This document shows positions 50,568-53,018 of a stretch of DNA of 53,018 nt, piece after piece. The notes under the pieces are model-generated. The model made no database searches and was not told where the DNA came from. It saw only the letters and a program-made list of their open reading frames with translations. Source of the DNA: Spirochaetia bacterium (GTDB taxonomy: Bacteria; Spirochaetota; Leptospiria; Turneriellales; JAOUOS01); NCBI GenBank assembly GCA_029880285.1, contig JAOUOS010000021.1, forward strand, positions 1-53,018, in the 5' to 3' direction. Made by a program: the position numbers and the translations under genes. How positions within the stretch are numbered: position 1 is the stretch's first letter; every line of letters starts with the position of its first letter.

Positions 50568-51389
50568 ATGAAAAATGTAAATGTAAAAAAGATTGTTAGA
50601 GAAGAATACGGTAAATACGCGAAAGAATCGACTTCATGCTGCGGCCCCGTTTGTTGCGCGCCTGAAGAACCTTCAAGCGAAACACAAAGCGAAAAGATAG
50701 GTTACAGCAAAGACGAATTGAATACTTTACCAGAAGGCGCCGATTTGGGTTTAGGCTGTGGTAACCCCACTGCTTTCGCTGAAATTGAACCGGGTGATAC
50801 CGTTTTAGATTTGGGTAGCGGGGCGGGAATAGATTGCTTTCTTGCTTCTAAAAAAACCGGTGACAATGGAAAGGTAATAGGGGTAGATATGACGCCCGAA
50901 ATGGTTGAAAAAGCCAGAGAAAACGCGAAAAAAGGAAATTATGAAAACGTAGATTTTCGTTTGGGTGAAATTGAAAATTTGCCTGTTGAAACCGAAAGCG
51001 TAAATGTAATAATATCGAACTGCGTTATAAACTTATCAGAAAACAAAAAAAGAGTATTTGAAGAATGCTTTCGAGTATTAAAACCCGGCGGTAAAATTAT
51101 AATTTCTGATATTGTTTTACTGGAAGAACTGCCCGAAAAGCTAAAAAATTCAACATATCTTTATGTGGGATGTATATCTGGCGCCGAAGAAAAAAATAAA
51201 TATATTAAAACTATTAAAGAAACCGGATTTATAAATTTAGAAATTTTAGGCGAAAATAAGTTTAACATTGAAGATTATATAAACGATCCCATCGTTAATT
51301 ATCTAAAAAAAGAAATGAATATTTCAGGTGAAGAGGCTCAAAAATTCGCATCTTCTATTGTTTCTATAAAAATAAAGGCTGTAAAATAA
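50568..51389 (+). CDS. arsM: Arsenite S-adenosylmethionine methyltransferase
   Basis: A 273-residue protein. The SAM-binding block is VLDLGSGAGIDCFLASKK, followed by VIGVDMTPEMVEKARENA. The three family-specific arsenic-binding cysteines are Cys64 (LGLGCGNP), Cys152 (NCVINL) and Cys202 (GCISGA). An extra CC pair and a second CC (STSCCGPVCCAPE) near the N-terminus are also typical. It methylates arsenite stepwise to mono-, di- and trimethylated forms. GGAGAT lies just before the ATG. It is the second gene of the operon with the HgcC-like protein. Confidence 0.93.
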   Translation: MKNVNVKKIVREEYGKYAKESTSCCGPVCCAPEEPSSETQSEKIGYSKDELNTLPEGADLGLGCGNPTAFAEIEPGDTVLDLGSGAGIDCFLASKKTGDNGKVIGVDMTPEMVEKARENAKKGNYENVDFRLGEIENLPVETESVNVIISNCVINLSENKKRVFEECFRVLKPGGKIIISDIVLLEELPEKLKNSTYLYVGCISGAEEKNKYIKTIKETGFINLEILGENKFNIEDYINDPIVNYLKKEMNISGEEAQKFASSIVSIKIKAVK

Positions 51390-51395
51390 TAAAGT

Positions 51396-52127
51396 TTAAC
51401 AGTAAATCATTTTACGGGTCATGCCGCCGTCTATAATAAAGTTTTGACCCGTAATAAATTCAGCTTTTGAAGAAATAAGATAAGAAACCATTTCGGCAAT
51501 ATCTGAAGGTCTGCCGACTCTGCCCGTTAAATGCTGGCTGTGATCTTCTTCTGAGAGTTTTTCTGAGTATTCTTCCGGGCCCGTATGAATCCAGCCCGGC
51601 GAAATAGCGTTTACCCTAATTTCAGGCGAGAGGCTTGCGGCAAGAGAATGAGTAAGCGAAAGAAGCCCGCCTTTTGAAGCAGAATAAGCTTCTGTATTTG
51701 CCTGTGACATTAAAGCTCTGGTTGATGCTATGTTGACAATAGCGCCCCTTTGTTTTTTTAGATAGGGAGCGCATTTTTTTGATAGATAAAAAGGCGCCCG
51801 AAGATTTACCGCCATAACCTTTTCCCACTTCGCAAGGTCGTCATTAAATTCAGGGGTTGAAACCGCCGCGTTATTTACCAGAGCATATACACCGCCAAAC
51901 TTATTTATTGTTTTTTTCAGAAACTCATCAAGAGTATTAATATCAGAAATATTGCCCGTCATAAAAAGAAAATCTTCTGATGAAAAACCAGACGCTAAAG
52001 CGCTGCCCGCTTTTTTATCAATATCAACAACAGAGATATTATAATTATTCTTATGTAAAAGAAACGCTGTTTCTTTACCTATTCCGTTTGCGCCGCCGGT
52101 AATAATAACTGTTTTCTTATTATTCAT
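51396..52127 (-). CDS. Short-chain dehydrogenase/reductase
   Basis: A 243-residue SDR of classical type. The cofactor motif GGANGIGK sits near residue 12 (TGxxxGxG pattern), NNAA is at about 86-89, and the catalytic Tyr and Lys are in YSASKGG. It ends with the usual ISPGWIHTG and QNFIIDGGMTRKM. The Asp at the end of the second strand (VVDIDKK) favours NAD(H) over NADP(H). The substrate cannot be inferred. It converges on arsM, 6 bases apart. Confidence 0.9.
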   Translation of the reverse strand: MNNKKTVIITGGANGIGKETAFLLHKNNYNISVVDIDKKAGSALASGFSSEDFLFMTGNISDINTLDEFLKKTINKFGGVYALVNNAAVSTPEFNDDLAKWEKVMAVNLRAPFYLSKKCAPYLKKQRGAIVNIASTRALMSQANTEAYSASKGGLLSLTHSLAASLSPEIRVNAISPGWIHTGPEEYSEKLSEEDHSQHLTGRVGRPSDIAEMVSYLISSKAEFITGQNFIIDGGMTRKMIYC

Positions 52128-52246
52128 ATTTTATATTTAGCGTTTGTATTAATACAAAACAGGACGGCAAGAAGATTCATATGTATTATAATAGCTTTTT
52201 ATTTTTAGGTGGTAATATTAAAAGATTATTAAAAATAATTTGCGGT

Positions 52247-52801
52247 TTATTTTTTTTTCAAAACGGATCTCCAGCCTGTTGTCTGCAGATATGAAGGTCT
52301 AAAAATTCTGCTGATACCCACGGCCTGTTCTGCTATATAAAAAGGGTTAGGTACCTGCGTTTTAATAATGGCGAGTATTTTGCGCGATTCATCTTTTTGA
52401 CATGCGACGCAAAGCTCAGTAACACGGCCTTTTAATCCATCGCCGTCAAAAGTTGTAATAGCGAAACCGGCTTCGCGAATTTTGTCGGCAATATTTTTTT
52501 CTGCGAAAGGTATAATGACTCTTATGACTATGTGTCCAAAAGATATTTTTTTTTCTATCATAATTCCTACAGCATTTCCCGTTGCGAAACCAAGGGAGTA
52601 AAAAATGCCCAAAACCGGATTTTCATAAATATCTGCCAGCACCTTTGATATCATAAAAAGCCATATACTTATCTCAACAAATCCCAGAAGAAAAGCTATA
52701 ATCATTCTGCCGCTTACAATGCTAAGGGTTCTCAATGTGCCTAGCGTTACATCAATAACTCTGGCTATAAATATCAATATTCCCATTAAAATAATTGACA
52801 T
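52247..52801 (-). CDS. UPF0316 (DUF5698/DUF2179) membrane protein
   Basis: A 184-residue protein with three membrane helices in the first ~85 residues (ILMGILIFIARVIDVTLGTL, then FVEISIWLFMISKVL). The C-terminal cytoplasmic domain has the family pattern (GFAITTFDGDGLKGRVTELC, then IIKTQVPNPFYIAEQAVG). The family is uncharacterised. No partner genes are nearby, and it is probably expressed alone. Confidence 0.85.
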   Translation of the reverse strand: MSIILMGILIFIARVIDVTLGTLRTLSIVSGRMIIAFLLGFVEISIWLFMISKVLADIYENPVLGIFYSLGFATGNAVGIMIEKKISFGHIVIRVIIPFAEKNIADKIREAGFAITTFDGDGLKGRVTELCVACQKDESRKILAIIKTQVPNPFYIAEQAVGISRIFRPSYLQTTGWRSVLKKK

Positions 52802-52945
52802 AAGATTAATTTATACTATTATTTACCTGCCAGTCATTACTTATAAAACAAGGCTATTGTCGAGAAGTATTTGGGTCTTGCACTTTTTTATTCTAAAATT
52901 CAAATCCCAAATGCAATAGAATAATAGAGAAAGACCACATAAAAA

Positions 52946-52982
52946 CCTCCGATTAGAGATTAACCACAATCTTTCAAGGAGG
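52946..52982 (+). promoter_or_regulatory. Hairpin that can hide the ribosome binding site
   Basis: CCTCC (52946-52950) pairs with the Shine-Dalgarno GGAGG (52978-52982), and AGATT (52957-52961) with AATCT (52968-52972) around a 6-base loop. Closing the outer stem would block translation of the gene starting at 52988. Confidence 0.5.
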
Positions 52983-52987
52983 CCTTT

Positions 52988-53018
52988 ATGGGTTTAGTGT
53001 TTAGTCACTTAAAATTAT
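52988..53018 (+). CDS. Start of a gene cut by the right edge
   Basis: ATG at 52988, with AAGGAGG five bases upstream, opens a frame reading MGLVFSHLKL before the edge. Ten codons are too few to identify it. The self-blocking leader resembles those of some IS transposase genes, so a mobile-element gene is possible but unproven. Confidence 0.4.
   Translation, partial: MGLVFSHLKL

Noticed and set aside
1..53018. CRISPR array
   Set aside because: The only regular repeats are the 585-bp coding duplication and scattered inverted repeats; no short spaced direct repeats were found.

Overview
The window is 53 kb of low-GC DNA from a diderm bacterium. It is densely coded, and many products carry lipoprotein signal peptides with a loose lipobox (FFC, LFC, TSC, IQC) or look like outer-membrane beta-barrels. 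A CIRCE-like operator precedes a small heat-shock gene, and there are myxococcal-type DUF4215 cysteine-rich repeats, an HgcC-like AbrB protein beside arsM, and a tyrA-aroA-cmk-rpsA string. Together these fit a spirochaete of the Leptospira type best. That assignment is inference: there is no rRNA or other marker in the window to fix it.

Layout. 1-1704 (minus): a CsgG-like protein followed by an FN3/DUF4215 lipoprotein cut by the left edge. 2285-3382: a membrane-anchored AraC regulator. 3504-9226 (plus): mnmH, a lipoprotein, a class A penicillin-binding protein and dnaX, closely packed. 9241-10278 (minus): a DUF4215 lipoprotein. 10430-13917: hsp20 with its CIRCE-like site and terminator, then convergent ppc. 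13922-19962 (plus): a coiled-coil membrane protein and the housekeeping string tyrA-aroA-cmk-rpsA. 19968-22116 (minus): hemN and a DUF2845 protein. 22231-27929 (plus): a secreted HExxH protein, a small Lys-rich protein, a GDT1-type cation transporter, a GC-rich structured stretch, a degenerate nuclease and a large BNR/vWD secreted protein. 27979-33193 (minus): a second CsgG-like protein plus giant FN3 lipoprotein, the latter with a nearly identical 585-bp tandem duplication. 33334-38631 (minus): a membrane-protein cluster (AraC regulator, outer-membrane protein, CPBP protease, serine hydrolase, unknown protein).

38843-47462 is the accessory part. A GGDEF protein is followed by an inverted-repeat element, then by a 3.6-kb higher-GC islet lying between two broken IS256-family copies. 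The islet holds two converging two-gene units, each an outer-membrane protein with an overlapping lipoprotein hydrolase gene. A third hydrolase/outer-membrane pair lies at 45559-46958, just past a thioesterase-MarR operon that has a 42-bp perfect palindrome over its promoter. A decayed GGDEF gene closes this part.

47508-50171 is an ECF sigma factor, FecR-like anti-sigma and outer-membrane protein operon, in which the last two proteins share a short Sm-like module. 50272-51389 is an HgcC-like AbrB protein with arsenite methyltransferase behind a 23-bp palindrome. An SDR oxidoreductase and a UPF0316 protein follow on the minus strand. The right edge cuts a gene whose ribosome binding site can be hidden in a hairpin.

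No tRNA, rRNA, CRISPR array or intact insertion sequence was seen. The best candidates for something undescribed are the recurring hydrolase/outer-membrane-protein pairs and the repeated CsgG-like/FN3-lipoprotein pair.
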